NCBI GenBank assembly: GCA_937925095.1
Contig: CALEXX010000010.1
Location: 10,646 to 74,645 of the forward strand
Length of the DNA stretch: 64,000 bases
From: an uncultured Leptotrichia sp.
GTDB taxonomy: Bacteria > Fusobacteriota > Fusobacteriia > Fusobacteriales > Leptotrichiaceae
Direction: 5' to 3'
The notes below the pieces were generated by a model. That model was not told the DNA's origin, made no database searches, and saw only the letters and a list, made by a program, of their open reading frames with translations. Each line of letters begins with the position of its first letter. The first letter of the stretch is position 1. The position numbers were made by a program, and so were the translations under genes. This document shows positions 51,852-63,570 of this stretch, one piece after another.

Positions 51852-54800
51852 TTATTCTTTAACTACCATAATTTCTTCTGCTGTTTCTTCTGTAGGAATT
51901 TCATCTTCCAGCACTTCATTTTTCAGTGTTACTTTTATGTGCTTATAATCTTTAAATCCTGTTCCACTTGGTATTTTCTTACCTATAATTACATTTTCCT
52001 TCAATCCTTCAAGCTTATCTATTTTTCCTTCAACAGCGGCATTTGCAAGAACCTTTGTTGTTTCCTGGAATGATGATGCTGAAATAAAGCTTTCTGTATT
52101 TACTGCGGCTTTAGTTATACCTTGTATTACAGGTTCATATGTTGCAGGTGTTTTTCCTTTTTCAACTAACTTAGCATTTTCTCTTTCTACTATTTTCTTG
52201 TCGATTAATTCATCTTCAAGGAATAATGTATCTCCCGCTTCTTTTATTTTAACCTTCTGGAACATTTGTTTAACGATTATTTCAATGTGTTTATCATTTA
52301 TTGGAACGCCTTGTTCCCTATACACTTGCTGTACTGATTCCAGTATAAACTGCTGGGCAGCTACAAGTCCTTTTATTTTCAGTATATCATGTGGTGATAC
52401 AGGTCCATCAGTAATTTTTGCACCTTTTTCAATAAGCATTTCATTTGTTACTACAAGGTGTTCCCCTACTGGCACTGTATATTCCTTAATGATTTTTCCT
52501 GATTCAGGATCTTCAATTGTTATAAGTCTCATACCTTTTCTCTTCTTATCTGAGAATACAACACGTCCTGCTACTTCTGTCAGAGTTGCCTTTCCTTTTG
52601 GATTACGTGCTTCAAATAATTCCTGTACTCTTGGAAGACCTCCCGTAATATCCTTGTTTCCTTCTCCTGTTTTTAGGATTTTTGTTATAATCTGACCTTT
52701 TTTAACTGTGTCCCCTTCTTTAACCATTAAATATGCTCCATATGGCACACTGTATTCAGCAACTTTCTTATTTTTGCTGTAAATTATGATTCTAGGGTTT
52801 ACATCGCTACTTTCCACAGGTTTTATAGCTATTCTTTCTGTAACTCCATATTTAATATCTATATTTTCTCTTACATAGATATCTCTAAATTCTACTTTTC
52901 CTGCTTCAGAAGTAATTATAGGTATTTGATAAGGATCAAATTCAACTAAAAGCTGATCTCTTTTTACACTTTCCCCATCTTTTACTTTAAGAACTGATCC
53001 TGAAGGTACTTCATATCTATGTTTTCCTATAATTATTCTTCCTGTTTGTGAAACTACTACTTCTATTCCCTTATCATTTTCAAGAGTTTTAATATCTTTA
53101 AGTTTTACTTTTCCTGCTACTTCAGCTTTATAGTTAGATTGAACTTCTGCAGCTGTTGCAACTCCTCCTGTATGGAATGTACGCATTGTAAGCTGTGTAC
53201 CAGGCTCTCCTATTGACTGTGCCGCAACAACTCCTACAGCTTCTCCCTTAAGTATTTCTTTATGGTTGGACAGATCCACTCCATAACATTTTTTACATAC
53301 TCCCTTTTCAAGCTTACATGTTAATGGAGTTCTTATTTTTACTTCCCTGATTTCAAGTTCTTCGATTTTCTTTACTAAGTCTTCCATTATCAGAGTATTT
53401 CTAGTAGCAATCACTTCTCCATTATGTACAAGATCTTCAGCAAGGGTTCTTCCATATATTCTTTCTCCAAGCTTTTCTATTACTTTTCCTGCATCAACAA
53501 GATCAGAAACTACTATTCCACCATCGCAACCGCAATCATCATGGTTAACTATAACTTCGTGAGAAATATCAACTAGTCTACGAGTAAGATATCCTGAATC
53601 CGCCGTTCTTAATGCCGTATCTGCAAGACCTTTTCTAGCACCATGTGATGACATGAAGAATTCTAATATATTAAGTCCTTCCCTGAAGTTCGCCTTTATA
53701 GGTACCTCTATAATACGTCCCTGCGTATCTGACATCAGTCCACGCATTCCTCCAAGCTGTCTCATCTGCTTAATAGATCCTCTGGCTCCTGAGTTCGCCA
53801 TCATGTAAACTGGGTTGAATTCATCAAGGTTATCCATCATTTCATTTGTAATTTTCTCTACTGCTTCATCCCATATAGCAACTGTTCTTCTGTATCTTTC
53901 AATATCTATTATTTCTCCCGCCTTGTACTGCTGTTCAACTTCTGTAACATCAGCTTCAGCTTTTTCAAGTATAGCCTTCTTAGTTTCAGGAATTTCCAAA
54001 TCTTCTATTCCTACTGTAATTCCAGCCATTGTTCCATAATGGAATCCAAAATCCTTTATTTTATCTATTAATTCTGAAGTTTTTGTAAATCCAAATCTTT
54101 TGTAAAGATCAGCAATAAGTTTTCCAAGTTCCCCTTTTCCAAAAGTCTTTGAATAATCTCTTACTTCTTTAGGAAGCATTGTATTAAACATTAATCTTCC
54201 TGGTGTTGTTTCTATTAATTCCCCATCAATTCTAACTTTTACAAGTGCATGTGTATCCACTTGTTTAGACTGATGTGCTGTGATTAACTGATTTTTATTT
54301 GAGAAGATTTTTCCTTCTCCTTTTTCTCCTTTTCTTTCCTTAGTCATGTAGTAACATCCCATTACCATATCCTGTGAAGGTACTGCAATTGGTTTCCCAC
54401 TTGAAGGGGCAAGAATATTGTTTGTTGCCAGCATTAAAAGTTTAGCTTCCATTTGTGCTTCATTTGAAAGTACAAGATGGACTGCCATCTGGTCACCATC
54501 GAAATCGGCGTTGAAGGCAGAACATACTAACGGATGTAGTCTTATTGCTTTACCTTCTATCAGAATTGGCTCAAATGCCTGTATTGAAAGTCTATGTAAT
54601 GTTGGGGCACGGTTTAACAGTACCGGATGATTTTTTATGATTTCTTCAATCAGTTCCCATACATTTTCATCTTCTTCTTCTACCATTTTCTTTGCAATTT
54701 TAATATTTGAAGCTAACTCCCTCTTTACAAGTTCTCTCATAAGGAAAGGTTTGTATAGCTCAAGTGCCATTTTCTTAGGAAGTCCGCACTGGTTCATTTT

Positions 54801-55850
54801 CAGACTAGGTCCAACTACGATAACTGATCTTCCTGAGTAGTCTACCCTTTTTCCCAATAAGTTCTGTCTAAATCTTCCCTGTTTCCCTTTAAGCATATCA
54901 GACAGTGACTTAAGTTCTCTGTTATTCTGAGTTACTACCGGTTTTCCTCTTCTACCGTTATCAATTAATGCATCTACAGCTTCCTGAAGCATTCTTTTTT
55001 CATTTTTTATTACTATTTCAGGAGCTTTTATTGACATAAGTTTTTGTAATCTTATATTTCTGTTAATAACTCTTCTATATAAATCATTTAAATCTGAAGT
55101 TGCAAATCTTCCTCCATCCAGCTGAACCATAGGTCTTAAATCTGCCGGAATAACAGGCAATACTGTCAGAATCATCCATTCAGGTCTGTTTCCTGCCAGT
55201 ATTAAATCTCTTACTATTTTTAATCTCTTAATAATTTTCTTTCTTTTCTGTGAAGAACTTACTGTTTCCATTTCATTTTCAAGTTCTTTTTCAAGAACAT
55301 TCAAATCAATTTCTTCCAATAGTTTTAGAATTCCTTCTGCTCCCATTTTAGCAGTAAATCCATTTTTATGCTGACTTTCATGTAACTTGTATTCCCTATC
55401 TGTTAAAATTTGTCCTTTTTCAAGTTCTGTTTCTCCTGGATCAGTTACTATATATCTTGAAAAATACAGTACAGATTCAAGTTCTTTAGTACTTATTCCT
55501 AATAATAAGCTCATTTTATTAGGAGTACCTTTTGAATACCATATATGTGCGATTGGTGTTGCAAGTTTAATATGACCCATTCTTTCTCTTCTTACTTTGG
55601 AAGTCGTTACTTCAACTCCACATTTTTCACAGGTCATTCCTTTGTATCTCATTCTCTTATATTTCCCACACGAACATTCGTAATCCTTTGATGGTCCGAA
55701 TATCTTTTCACAGAATAATCCGTCCATTTCAGGTTTTAACGTTCTGTAGTTTATTGTTTCGGCCTTTGTAATTTCACCATAAGACCATTCTAGTATCTTC
55801 TCAGGTGAAGCTAATTTAATTTGAATACTGTCAAAATCTCTTATACTCAT
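51852..55850 (-). CDS. rpoC: RNA polymerase beta-prime subunit
   Basis: A 1332-residue beta-prime subunit. The N-terminal zinc site is visible as [20 protein letters not shown], the active-site Mg motif as [12 protein letters not shown], the bridge and trigger regions as [16 protein letters not shown], and the second zinc site as DDCGCDGG with [18 protein letters not shown] precedes the ATG. It is separated from rpoB by an extra gene, which is unusual. Confidence 0.98.
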   Translation of the reverse strand: MSIRDFDSIQIKLASPEKILEWSYGEITKAETINYRTLKPEMDGLFCEKIFGPSKDYECSCGKYKRMRYKGMTCEKCGVEVTTSKVRRERMGHIKLATPIAHIWYSKGTPNKMSLLLGISTKELESVLYFSRYIVTDPGETELEKGQILTDREYKLHESQHKNGFTAKMGAEGILKLLEEIDLNVLEKELENEMETVSSSQKRKKIIKRLKIVRDLILAGNRPEWMILTVLPVIPADLRPMVQLDGGRFATSDLNDLYRRVINRNIRLQKLMSIKAPEIVIKNEKRMLQEAVDALIDNGRRGKPVVTQNNRELKSLSDMLKGKQGRFRQNLLGKRVDYSGRSVIVVGPSLKMNQCGLPKKMALELYKPFLMRELVKRELASNIKIAKKMVEEEDENVWELIEEIIKNHPVLLNRAPTLHRLSIQAFEPILIEGKAIRLHPLVCSAFNADFDGDQMAVHLVLSNEAQMEAKLLMLATNNILAPSSGKPIAVPSQDMVMGCYYMTKERKGEKGEGKIFSNKNQLITAHQSKQVDTHALVKVRIDGELIETTPGRLMFNTMLPKEVRDYSKTFGKGELGKLIADLYKRFGFTKTSELIDKIKDFGFHYGTMAGITVGIEDLEIPETKKAILEKAEADVTEVEQQYKAGEIIDIERYRRTVAIWDEAVEKITNEMMDNLDEFNPVYMMANSGARGSIKQMRQLGGMRGLMSDTQGRIIEVPIKANFREGLNILEFFMSSHGARKGLADTALRTADSGYLTRRLVDISHEVIVNHDDCGCDGGIVVSDLVDAGKVIEKLGERIYGRTLAEDLVHNGEVIATRNTLIMEDLVKKIEELEIREVKIRTPLTCKLEKGVCKKCYGVDLSNHKEILKGEAVGVVAAQSIGEPGTQLTMRTFHTGGVATAAEVQSNYKAEVAGKVKLKDIKTLENDKGIEVVVSQTGRIIIGKHRYEVPSGSVLKVKDGESVKRDQLLVEFDPYQIPIITSEAGKVEFRDIYVRENIDIKYGVTERIAIKPVESSDVNPRIIIYSKNKKVAEYSVPYGAYLMVKEGDTVKKGQIITKILKTGEGNKDITGGLPRVQELFEARNPKGKATLTEVAGRVVFSDKKRKGMRLITIEDPESGKIIKEYTVPVGEHLVVTNEMLIEKGAKITDGPVSPHDILKIKGLVAAQQFILESVQQVYREQGVPINDKHIEIIVKQMFQKVKIKEAGDTLFLEDELIDKKIVERENAKLVEKGKTPATYEPVIQGITKAAVNTESFISASSFQETTKVLANAAVEGKIDKLEGLKENVIIGKKIPSGTGFKDYKHIKVTLKNEVLEDEIPTEETAEEIMVVKE

Positions 55851-55878
55851 TAAGAAAGAGCCTCCTTAATATATATTT

Positions 55879-55895
55879 CAGCTTTTTAAAAGCTG
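55879..55895 (-). promoter_or_regulatory. Small symmetric hairpin before rpoC
   Basis: CAGCTTTT (55879-55886) and AAAAGCTG (55888-55895) form a perfect palindrome with one base between. On the minus strand it lies about 30 bases ahead of the rpoC start and after the BPL_N-like gene. It has no long T run, so an mRNA processing or stability element is more likely than a terminator. Confidence 0.4.
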
Positions 55896-55932
55896 ACAAA
55901 CTCAATATTTCCATATTTCATAATTTTATATT

Positions 55933-56697
55933 TTATTGTTTATTTATTATCTTTATTATTTCATTCCAAATTCTATTCCCGTAATTTTCAGTAAAATAAT
56001 CACAGATAATTTTTTCCCTGTCTTTGTCTTTCATGTCAGCCTTTTCCAGAACAAACTTCCTATACTGTTCCTTTTCAAGCTCAAAGTGAACTGCTGAAAG
56101 AAGATAATTTCCTTTTTCAACTTTTCCCTTAATTACAGCAGGGGTGTTATCTTCATATTTTGCTATTATCCTGTATTTGTGATTTATTATTGAATCCGGT
56201 ATGAATACAGGACCTCCATGATAGTAAAAATAGTCCTTTGATAATTTTTCCTTAAATTTCAGTGAAATCATTGCCTTAGATTCTACTCCGTTATCGCTGA
56301 AATAATTTCCATCTGTCAGAAATGGCAGCGAACCTTCAGCTGTACCTTCAAAAAGTCCAAGTTCCCTTTCTCCACTGACATCATAGTCTTTTCCTTTAAA
56401 ATTTATTCTTCTGCAGGCATAGTAGGCACCAGCACATATTCCTATGTAAAAACCACCATCTTCAATAAATTTTCTTATCTTTTTATTTCCGATTCCATTA
56501 AGCTTTTTACAATAGGGTAAATCTGCACCTCCAGGCATTACAAATATATTTTTCCCTTGTAATACTCCGTCTAAAATATCCTCAGACTTTATATACTTGT
56601 AAGGAAGCTTCAATCTTTTCCTGCAATTTTCTTCGATTGAAGCTATCCCTGCCTTATCTGTTCCTTCATCAGAATAAATAAACACACATTTACTCAT
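55933..56697 (-). CDS. BPL_N-type glutamine amidotransferase-like protein between rpoB and rpoC
   Basis: A 254-residue class I amidotransferase-like protein of the BPL_N (biotin-protein-ligase N-terminal) type. FVMPGGADLPYCKKL (about residues 52-66) and GFYIGICAGAYYACRRI (82-98, with the nucleophile-elbow cysteine C89) match that group; HFELE near the C-terminus may supply the histidine. Substrate and role are unknown. It sits 12 bases after rpoB and 82 before rpoC, so it must be co-transcribed with RNA polymerase genes. Codon use looks like its neighbours. Confidence 0.8.
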   Translation of the reverse strand: MSKCVFIYSDEGTDKAGIASIEENCRKRLKLPYKYIKSEDILDGVLQGKNIFVMPGGADLPYCKKLNGIGNKKIRKFIEDGGFYIGICAGAYYACRRINFKGKDYDVSGERELGLFEGTAEGSLPFLTDGNYFSDNGVESKAMISLKFKEKLSKDYFYYHGGPVFIPDSIINHKYRIIAKYEDNTPAVIKGKVEKGNYLLSAVHFELEKEQYRKFVLEKADMKDKDREKIICDYFTENYGNRIWNEIIKIINKQ

Positions 56698-56709
56698 TTT
56701 ACCTCTGTA

Positions 56710-59700
56710 TTATAAATCTACATTTTTATCAAGTTCTATAGGATTTTCATCTTTGTCATACAATGTAACATCTAATCCTAAAGACTGGAATTCCTTAATC
56801 AATACCCTGAATGATTCAGGTGCGTCTGCTTCAGGCATAGGCTGTCCTTTTACTATTGCTTCATACGTTTTTGTTCTTCCGCCTATATCATCTGATTTTA
56901 CTGTAAGCATTTCCTGTAGTATATTTGATGCTCCGTATGCTTCAAGAGCCCATACTTCCATTTCTCCCAATCTTTGTCCACCGAACTGTGCTTTACCTCC
57001 AAGAGGCTGCTGTGTAACAAGTGAATATGGTCCGATTGCTCTGGCGTGCATTTTATCCTCAACCAGATGGTGAAGTTTAAGCATGTACATTCTTCCTACA
57101 GTTACAGGATTATCAAATGGTTCTCCTGTTCTTCCGTCTATAAGCTTAACTTTTCCTGTTCTACTATATCCGGCATCTTCAAGGAAATCTTTTACATCTT
57201 CTTCGCTGGCTCCATCAAATACAGGTGTTGCAATATATTTGTCCATATCTCCAATTGCAAGTCCTAAGTGAACTTCCAATACCTGTCCGATATTCATACG
57301 CGATGGAACCCCTAGTGGGTTAAGACATATATCGATTGGAGTACCATTTTCCAAATGTGGCATATCTTCGATAGGAAGTACTCTTGAAATAACCCCTTTA
57401 TTTCCATGTCTTCCTGACATTTTATCTCCAACCATTATTTTTCTTTTTTCTGCAATATATATTCTTACAAGCTGATTTACTCCTGCTTTCAGGTCATCTC
57501 CATTTTCCTTAGATAACACAAGTACGTCAACTACTGTTCCTTTTACTCCATGAGGTAATCTTAATGAAGTATCTCTGACATCTTTAGCTTTCTCTCCGAA
57601 AATTGCTCTTAGAAGTTTTTCTTCTGCAGGTGGTTCACTTTCTCCTTTAGGTGTTACTTTTCCAACAAGTATATCATCTGGAGTAACGTGTGCCCCTATT
57701 CTTATAATTCCATTTTCATCGAGATTTTTAAGTGCTTCTTCAGAAACATTAGGTATTTCCCTAGTTATTTCTTCATCTCCAAGTTTTGTTGTTCTTGCTT
57801 CAATATCAAACTCTTCAATGTGTAATGATGTAAATACATCATCTTTTCTAAGTCTTTCTGATATTAGAATTCCATCCTCGAAATTGTATCCTTCCCAAGG
57901 CATGAATGCCAGCAGGATATTTTTTCCAAGTGCCAGATCTCCACCAGCTGTTGAAGGTCCGTCGGCTATAATATCACCTTTTTTAACTTTTTCATCTAAA
58001 TCTACTATTGGTTTCTGATGTAGACACATTGACTGGTTTGACTTTTCAAAGTTAAGCAGTCTATGATTATATTCCACACCATTTTTATCCGTTACAGTTA
58101 TTCTGTTTGCATCAACATAAGTTACTTTTCCTGTTGCTTTTGAAGTTATAACTGCTCCTGAATCTATCGCAACTTTTCTCTCAAGTCCAGTTCCTACATA
58201 AGGAGCCTGTGTTTTCAATAATGGTACCGCCTGACGCTGCATGTTTGATCCCATAAGCGCACGGTTGGCATCATCATGTTCAAGAAACGGTATTAATCCT
58301 GCTGAAACAGATACAAGCTGTTTTGGTGATACATCAAGTAAATCAACTTTTGATTTATCTATATTTACTATTTCCTCACCATAACGACATACTACTTCAT
58401 CTGTAAGGAAGTTTCCATTTTCATCTATTAATGTATCTGCCTGGGCAATAAATTTTCCTTCTTCTTCATCTGCACCAAGGTACTCTATATCTTCAAAATC
58501 TGCTTTACCTTCTTTTATTTTAACAAATGGAGTTTCTATAAATCCATATTTATTAACTTTTCCATAAGTAGATAATGATCCTATCAATCCTATATTTGGT
58601 CCTTCCGGAGTTTCTATAGGACATATTCTTCCATAATGCGAGTTATGTACGTCACGCACTTCGAATCCTGCTCTTTCCCTTGAAAGTCCTCCAGGTCCCA
58701 GTGCAGATATTCTTCTTTTATGTGTCAATTCAGCAAGTGGATTTGACTGATCCATAAACTGTGACAACTGTCCACTTCCAAAGAATTCAAGTATCAGTGC
58801 ATTTAACGGCTTAGTGTTAAGTAAGCTTTGAGGTGTTAAAGTTGTTATGTCCTGTACTGTCATTTTTTCCCTTACCATTTTTGACATTTTCAGCATTCCA
58901 CCTTTAACTTGGATTGAAAGTAATTCTCCAACTCCTCTTACCCTTCTGTTTGAAAGGTTATCTATATCATCTGTAAATCCTTCACCATTAACAAGTTTTT
59001 TAACATAATCTATTGTTTGTAATACATCTTCCTTTGTTAACACTATTATATCTTCAGGTACATCCTGTTTTAGTCTTTTATTGATTTTATATCTTCCAAC
59101 ATCTGCCAGGTCATATCTCTGAGGATTGAAGAACATTTGTTTTACAAGTGATCTTGCACTTTCCACAGTTACTAAATCTCCTGGTCTTAATTTTTTGAAT
59201 ACTTCAATAACAGCTTCATCATTTGTCTTTGTATTATCATGTATTAATGAATTTGCTATTATTCTGTCTTCAGGTTTTACTTCCCAGATTTTTACTGCAG
59301 GAATAGTATTTTCTCTAATTTTTTCTATTACTATGTTATCAATTAATTCCTGAGATTCTGCTATAAATTCTCCTGTTTCTTCATCCAAAATGTCTTCATT
59401 AATAAAGCTTCCTTCAAGTTTAGTTCTTAACACTTCATCAAGTTCATCACCTTTATATTTTTTATAAAGTGAAGACAGTTCAACTTCTTTTACCTCAAAG
59501 AATTCATTCATAATTTCTTCATTAGTCATGAAAAAGTCAACTGCTTTTAAAAATACTGTTGACAAAACTTTCTTTCTTCTATCAATTTTTACATTTAAAA
59601 TATCATTTTTATCAGTTTCAAATTCGAGCCATGTCCCTTTATAAGGAATTATTTTTCCAATAAACACATCTTTACCAGTTTGAATATTCAATTCTTTATT

Positions 59701-60156
59701 AAATGTAATACCCGGTGATCTGTGTAATTGTGAAACAACAACCCTCTCAGCACCGTTTATAACGAATGTTGCTTTATCCGTCATCAATGGAATATCACCA
59801 AAATGAACTAATGTTTCCTGTATTTCCTGAGTTTTTTTATTAGTCAGTTTCAATCTTACTTTTAATTGTCCTGAATACGTTTTCCCTCTTTTTTTACATT
59901 CCAGTTCATCATTTAAAGGGACATCATTGTCGTGTATTTCATACCATAAATACTCAAGTTTTAATAACCCGTTACTGGATTCAATCGGAAAAATTTCATT
60001 GAAAATTGCTTCAAATCCTTTATTTTCTCTTTTTTGAGGTGCTACTTTCGCTTGCAGAAAATCTTCATAAGAATTTATCTGAAATTCAAGAAAATGTGGC
60101 ATTGTTCCTCTGTCTACTATTTTTCCGAAACTGTATCTTTCAATAAGTTTGCTCAT
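56710..60156 (-). CDS. rpoB: RNA polymerase beta subunit
   Basis: A 1148-residue beta subunit. Recognised parts include the rifampicin region with [20 protein letters not shown] and [19 protein letters not shown], then [32 protein letters not shown] and the C-terminal clamp [20 protein letters not shown]. The rifampicin region looks wild type by eye. GGAGG precedes the ATG. The 288-base gap to rplL upstream holds an attenuator and perhaps a second promoter. Confidence 0.98.
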   Translation of the reverse strand: MSKLIERYSFGKIVDRGTMPHFLEFQINSYEDFLQAKVAPQKRENKGFEAIFNEIFPIESSNGLLKLEYLWYEIHDNDVPLNDELECKKRGKTYSGQLKVRLKLTNKKTQEIQETLVHFGDIPLMTDKATFVINGAERVVVSQLHRSPGITFNKELNIQTGKDVFIGKIIPYKGTWLEFETDKNDILNVKIDRRKKVLSTVFLKAVDFFMTNEEIMNEFFEVKEVELSSLYKKYKGDELDEVLRTKLEGSFINEDILDEETGEFIAESQELIDNIVIEKIRENTIPAVKIWEVKPEDRIIANSLIHDNTKTNDEAVIEVFKKLRPGDLVTVESARSLVKQMFFNPQRYDLADVGRYKINKRLKQDVPEDIIVLTKEDVLQTIDYVKKLVNGEGFTDDIDNLSNRRVRGVGELLSIQVKGGMLKMSKMVREKMTVQDITTLTPQSLLNTKPLNALILEFFGSGQLSQFMDQSNPLAELTHKRRISALGPGGLSRERAGFEVRDVHNSHYGRICPIETPEGPNIGLIGSLSTYGKVNKYGFIETPFVKIKEGKADFEDIEYLGADEEEGKFIAQADTLIDENGNFLTDEVVCRYGEEIVNIDKSKVDLLDVSPKQLVSVSAGLIPFLEHDDANRALMGSNMQRQAVPLLKTQAPYVGTGLERKVAIDSGAVITSKATGKVTYVDANRITVTDKNGVEYNHRLLNFEKSNQSMCLHQKPIVDLDEKVKKGDIIADGPSTAGGDLALGKNILLAFMPWEGYNFEDGILISERLRKDDVFTSLHIEEFDIEARTTKLGDEEITREIPNVSEEALKNLDENGIIRIGAHVTPDDILVGKVTPKGESEPPAEEKLLRAIFGEKAKDVRDTSLRLPHGVKGTVVDVLVLSKENGDDLKAGVNQLVRIYIAEKRKIMVGDKMSGRHGNKGVISRVLPIEDMPHLENGTPIDICLNPLGVPSRMNIGQVLEVHLGLAIGDMDKYIATPVFDGASEEDVKDFLEDAGYSRTGKVKLIDGRTGEPFDNPVTVGRMYMLKLHHLVEDKMHARAIGPYSLVTQQPLGGKAQFGGQRLGEMEVWALEAYGASNILQEMLTVKSDDIGGRTKTYEAIVKGQPMPEADAPESFRVLIKEFQSLGLDVTLYDKDENPIELDKNVDL

Positions 60157-60198
60157 TTAAAAAATTCCTCCCTATATCAAAGAACATATCTTTAATTA

Positions 60199-60228
60199 TA
60201 TATATTCTGTGCAATTTTTATGTTTCAA
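60199..60228 (-). promoter_or_regulatory. Possible internal promoter for rpoB
   Basis: On the minus strand TTGAAA (60223-60228) and TATATA (60199-60204) are separated by 18 bases, giving a start about 35 bases ahead of the rpoB ATG. The region is AT-rich and the match is modest, so this is tentative. Confidence 0.3.
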
Positions 60229-60395
60229 CTTCTTAATTACAGTCTATAAATTCCAATTTGCACTTTTATATTTTTTACAGCTCTGTTAAGTGTATATAAA
60301 AATTAATACAATAAAGAATGTTCAAAAAAATCAAAACGCAATAAAATCAAGCTTTCCAGCCTTTTTTTCTTCTTTCATAAACTTTATAGTGGAAA

Positions 60396-60423
60396 AAGAC
60401 ACTCTCCAACCTAAGAGTGTCTT
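60396..60423 (-). terminator. Attenuator between rplL and rpoB
   Basis: On the minus strand AAGACACTCT (60423-60414) pairs perfectly with AGAGTGTCTT (60405-60396), followed by a short run of T. It lies 22 bases past the rplL stop. Partial termination at this point is the known way bacteria make more ribosomal L7/L12 than RNA polymerase subunits. Apart from it and the possible promoter, the remaining rplL-rpoB gap shows nothing else. Confidence 0.8.
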
Positions 60424-60444
60424 CACTATCAATGCTGTATATTA

Positions 60445-60816
60445 TTATTTTAATTCTACAGTTGCTCCTGCACCTTCTAATTGTGCTTTTAAAGCTTCAG
60501 CTTCGTCTTTAGAAATACCTTCTTTTACAGCTTTTCCTCCTGCTTCAACTAATTCTTTAGCTTCTTTCAGTCCTAATCCAGTGATTCCTCTTACTTCTTT
60601 AATAACTGCTAATTTTGCAGCTCCTGCAGAAACAAGAATTACATCAAATTCAGTTTTTTCTTCAGCTGCTGCTCCACCTGCTGCTGCTCCACCTGCAACT
60701 GCTACTGGTTGTGCAGATACTCCAAAAGTTTCTTCAATTGCTTCTACTACTTCTTTTAATTCTAATACGCTCATAGCTTTTAAATCTTCTATGAATTGTT
60801 CTTTATTAAATGCCAT
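60445..60816 (-). CDS. rplL: Ribosomal protein bL12 (L7/L12)
   Basis: A 123-residue stalk protein. The N-terminal dimerisation part ([20 protein letters not shown]) leads into an Ala/Gly-rich hinge, then the C-terminal factor-binding domain with [20 protein letters not shown] and [20 protein letters not shown]. It recruits translation GTPases. AGGAGG lies before the ATG, and rplJ is 48 bases upstream. Confidence 0.98.
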   Translation of the reverse strand: MAFNKEQFIEDLKAMSVLELKEVVEAIEETFGVSAQPVAVAGGAAAGGAAAEEKTEFDVILVSAGAAKLAVIKEVRGITGLGLKEAKELVEAGGKAVKEGISKDEAEALKAQLEGAGATVELK

Positions 60817-60864
60817 TATTTTTTCCTCCTAATTTTTCTTTTAATTTTTTATTTTTATTTTCTA

Positions 60865-61371
60865 TTATTCTGCTGATACACCTTCAGCTTGTTTATCAGC
60901 TAAATTCGATAATCCTACTGCTAACATTCTTACTGGTGACAGTAATCCGTAAGCTATTTGTCCTAACAGTTCGTCTCTTGAAGGTAATTTAGCTAATGCT
61001 TCTACAGTAGCTGCATCAACTCTATCTCCACCAAGCATTCCACCTTTGATAACTAATTTATCTTTTGTTTTCTTTCCAAAATCAAAAATTAATTTTGAAG
61101 GGGCAACACCATCTTCATATCCTACTGCGAAAGATGTAGTACCTTCTAATAAATCATCAAAGTTTGTTTCAACACCAACTGATTTTAGAGCTATTTTCAT
61201 TAATCTGTTTTTAGCTACAAAATATTCAACTCCTGCTTCTCTTGCAGTCTTTCTTAATTCTGTATCTTCGTTAACGCTGATTCCTTTGTAATCAACAAAC
61301 ACCATTGCTTTAGCTTCTTTCAATTTGGCAGTTAAATTTTCTACTGCTTCTATTTTTGATTGTGCTGGCAA
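60865..61371 (-). CDS. rplJ: Ribosomal protein uL10
   Basis: The L10 stalk base, 168 residues from TTG 61371 (MPAQSKIEAVENLTAKLKEA), which has AGGAGG eight bases upstream; a GTG at 61380 is in frame but overlaps that ribosome site. Other recognised parts are VFVDYKGISVNEDTELRKTA and KNRLMKIAL. It binds 23S rRNA and several L12 dimers, and in many bacteria it represses its own mRNA through the leader just upstream. Confidence 0.94.
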   Translation of the reverse strand: MPAQSKIEAVENLTAKLKEAKAMVFVDYKGISVNEDTELRKTAREAGVEYFVAKNRLMKIALKSVGVETNFDDLLEGTTSFAVGYEDGVAPSKLIFDFGKKTKDKLVIKGGMLGGDRVDAATVEALAKLPSRDELLGQIAYGLLSPVRMLAVGLSNLADKQAEGVSAE

Positions 61372-61546
61372 TTTGTTCACCTCCTCATATTAAAAACCTC
61401 TGAAACAAAAACAATAAGCCCAGAGGTATGTATTAACGAATTCTTTATATTATATAGATTATTCATTTACTATTACCTCGGTAGGGTTTATGGAATTTCC
61501 ACCTACTGTCTTTGGTTATCATTTTGAAACGCATTTATTCATTTCA
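61372..61546 (-). promoter_or_regulatory. L10 (rplJ) mRNA leader with terminator hairpin
   Basis: The minus-strand leader contains AACCAAAGACAGTAGGTGG and CCCTACCGAGGTA, the conserved pieces of the L10 leader that imitate the L10 site of 23S rRNA. Closer to the gene, ACCTCTG (61427-61421) and CAGAGGT (61402-61396) form a hairpin followed by TTTTTAAT, an apparent terminator. The arrangement allows L10-L12 to reduce rplJ-rplL expression. Confidence 0.88.
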
Positions 61547-61552
61547 AAAATT

Positions 61553-61581
61553 ATTATACACTATTTTTTTATTAAAATCAA
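61553..61581 (-). promoter_or_regulatory. Promoter of rplJ-rplL-rpoB
   Basis: On the minus strand TTGATT (61576-61581) and TATAAT (61553-61558) are 17 bases apart, just past the rplA stop codon. Transcription from near 61546 would start at the L10 leader. Confidence 0.7.
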
Positions 61582-61584
61582 GAA

Positions 61585-62292
61585 TTATTTTCCAACAAAA
61601 GCTGCTACTAATATCGGATCAACTTTAATTCCAGGTCCCATTGTTAAAGAGATAGCTACTGATCTTAAATATTGACCTTTTGAAGCTGCCGGTTTTAATT
61701 TAATAATTTGTTCCATAGCAACTTTAAAGTTTTCAGTTACTGCTTCTTTAGTGAAGTTTACTTTACCTAATGGTAAGTGTAAAGATCCTAATTTATCAAC
61801 TTTAAATGCAACTTTACCTTTTTTGAATTCTTCTACAGTTTGTTCAACATTTGTAGTTACTGTTCCTGATTTAGGGTTAGGCATTAATCCTTTTGTTCCT
61901 AAGATTTTTCCTAATTTTCCTAATTTAGGCATCATGTCTGGAGTAGCGATAACTAAATCAAAATCCATCCATCCACCTTGTATTTTTGTTATATATTCAT
62001 CATCACCAGCATAATCTGATCCAGCATCTAATGCTTTCTGGATATTTTCTCCTGATGTTATTGTTAATATTTTTACATTTTTCCCTGTACCATTTGGTAA
62101 TACTACAGTTCCTCTTACTTGCTGATCAGCATGTCTTGGGTCTACTCCAAGTCTTATTGCTAATTCTACAGTTTCCACAAATTTAGCACTTTTAGTTTCA
62201 AATACTAATTCCAAAGCTTCCTCTGGAGTGTAAACTTTTGTTTTATCTACTTTCTGAGAAATTTCATTATATCTTTTTCCTCTTTTTGCCAT
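61585..62292 (-). CDS. rplA: Ribosomal protein uL1
   Basis: A 235-residue uL1 protein of the ribosomal exit-site stalk. Typical parts are AKRGKRYNE at the start, RLGVDPRHADQQVRGTVVLP, VIATPDMMPKLGKLGKILG and GLMPNPKSGTVT. The ribosome-site region ACCACAGAGGAGGAAA is repeated in front of rplK. It follows rplK by 116 bases. Confidence 0.98.
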   Translation of the reverse strand: MAKRGKRYNEISQKVDKTKVYTPEEALELVFETKSAKFVETVELAIRLGVDPRHADQQVRGTVVLPNGTGKNVKILTITSGENIQKALDAGSDYAGDDEYITKIQGGWMDFDLVIATPDMMPKLGKLGKILGTKGLMPNPKSGTVTTNVEQTVEEFKKGKVAFKVDKLGSLHLPLGKVNFTKEAVTENFKVAMEQIIKLKPAASKGQYLRSVAISLTMGPGIKVDPILVAAFVGK

Positions 62293-62408
62293 TTATTATT
62301 TCCTCCTCTGTGGTCATTGGTTTTTTATAACCTTCCACTTAATCTGATAATTATTCTGCGATTTTCATTTTCTACTTGAAATTTAGACTTCTAATTCATT
62401 AACTTTTA

Positions 62409-62834
62409 TTAATCTGTTATTTTGATTCCCATGCTTCTTGCAGTTCCTGCTATTGTGTTCATAGCTGCTTCTACGCTTCCAGCATTCAAATCAGGTAATT
62501 TTGTTTCAGCTATTTCTTTTAACTGAGCTTTTGTTATTGTTCCTGCAGTTTCTTTTATAGAATTTCCTGCTCCTTTTTGAACTTTAGCTGCTTTTTTCAA
62601 TAAATCTGATGCAGGTGGTGTTTTCAGAACGAAAGTGAAACTTCTATCTGCGTATACTGATATTTCTACTGGTATAACAAATCCTGCTTTATCTTGAGTT
62701 TGTGCGTTGAACGCTTTACAGAATTCAGGTATGTTTACTCCGTGCTGTCCTAATGCTGGTCCTACTGGTGGAGCCGGATTAGCTTTCCCTGCTTCTAATT
62801 GTAATTTAATCTTTCCGATTACTTCTTTAGCCAT
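62409..62834 (-). CDS. rplK: Ribosomal protein uL11
   Basis: A 141-residue uL11 of the GTPase-associated centre. [20 protein letters not shown] (residues 17-36) and [19 protein letters not shown] are diagnostic, as is the C-terminal [12 protein letters not shown]. The start ATG has GAGGAGG ahead. It precedes rplA as in nearly all bacteria. Confidence 0.98.
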   Translation of the reverse strand: MAKEVIGKIKLQLEAGKANPAPPVGPALGQHGVNIPEFCKAFNAQTQDKAGFVIPVEISVYADRSFTFVLKTPPASDLLKKAAKVQKGAGNSIKETAGTITKAQLKEIAETKLPDLNAGSVEAAMNTIAGTARSMGIKITD

Positions 62835-62939
62835 TTTTCCTCCTCTGTGGTAACTGAATTTTTTAAATCTCCCACTTTTTCTTAAATTAAAATTTCGCTA
62901 ACGTTATTCTTCTAATACTTAATCTTTGTGTTTTAATTT

Positions 62940-63569
62940 CTAATACTCACTTTTTTCCACTTCATTATATTCAAGCTCAACCGGAGTCAATCTTCCAAAA
63001 ACTTCAAGCATGACAGTTACTCTACCATGTTCATAATCAATATCAGATATTTCACCTGTCTGATCATAAAAAGAATCTTTCTTAACCACAACACGTTCTC
63101 CTATCTTAAAGTCAATATTGAATCTGTTTTCATTTTCGCTTGCTTCCACTCCTATTTTAGCCAGTAAATCTGAAGCTTCTTCATCTGACAGCGGTATCGG
63201 GTCACTTCCTACACCTACAAACCCTGTCACTCCGTTGGTATTTCTAATTACGTACCACGCATCACTATCTACACGGTATCCTAATCCCAACTCATTTTCT
63301 TCTCTGACAGATAGCATCTCAATCATTACATAACTAGGAAACAGTTTTCTTGGAACCTTTACCATTTTTCCTCTTTTTTCTTCAAGGACTTCTTCTTCCG
63401 GAACAAGAATTCTGAAAACTCTATCTGTAAGATTTAATGATTCTATTCTTTTTTCAAGATCTGCCGCAACTTTTTTTTCGTATCCGGAATATGTGTGGAT
63501 TATATACCATTTTTTTTCGTATACGATTCCATCTTCCGTTACTTCTTCTACATTAAAATCTTCCGTCAC
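62940..63569 (-). CDS. nusG: Transcription elongation factor NusG
   Basis: A 209-residue NusG that couples RNA polymerase to Rho or ribosomes. WYIIHTYSGYEKKVAADLEK starts the NGN domain, VTGFVGVGSDPIPLS is typical of its middle, and IGERVVVKKDSF opens the KOW domain at the C-terminus. A charged 20-residue extension precedes the NGN domain. The start is GTG 63569 with AGGAGGAG upstream, and it follows secE by one base. Confidence 0.95.
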   Translation of the reverse strand: MTEDFNVEEVTEDGIVYEKKWYIIHTYSGYEKKVAADLEKRIESLNLTDRVFRILVPEEEVLEEKRGKMVKVPRKLFPSYVMIEMLSVREENELGLGYRVDSDAWYVIRNTNGVTGFVGVGSDPIPLSDEEASDLLAKIGVEASENENRFNIDFKIGERVVVKKDSFYDQTGEISDIDYEHGRVTVMLEVFGRLTPVELEYNEVEKSEY

Positions 63570-63570
63570 T

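Noticed and set aside
52198..52695. Plus-strand frame of 165 residues opposite rpoC
   Set aside because: Antisense shadow of a highly conserved gene; Ser/Phe/Ile-rich with no start signal.
60290..60832. Plus-strand frame of 180 residues opposite rplL
   Set aside because: It is antisense to rplL and the attenuator, has no ribosome site, and its composition mirrors the rplL codons.
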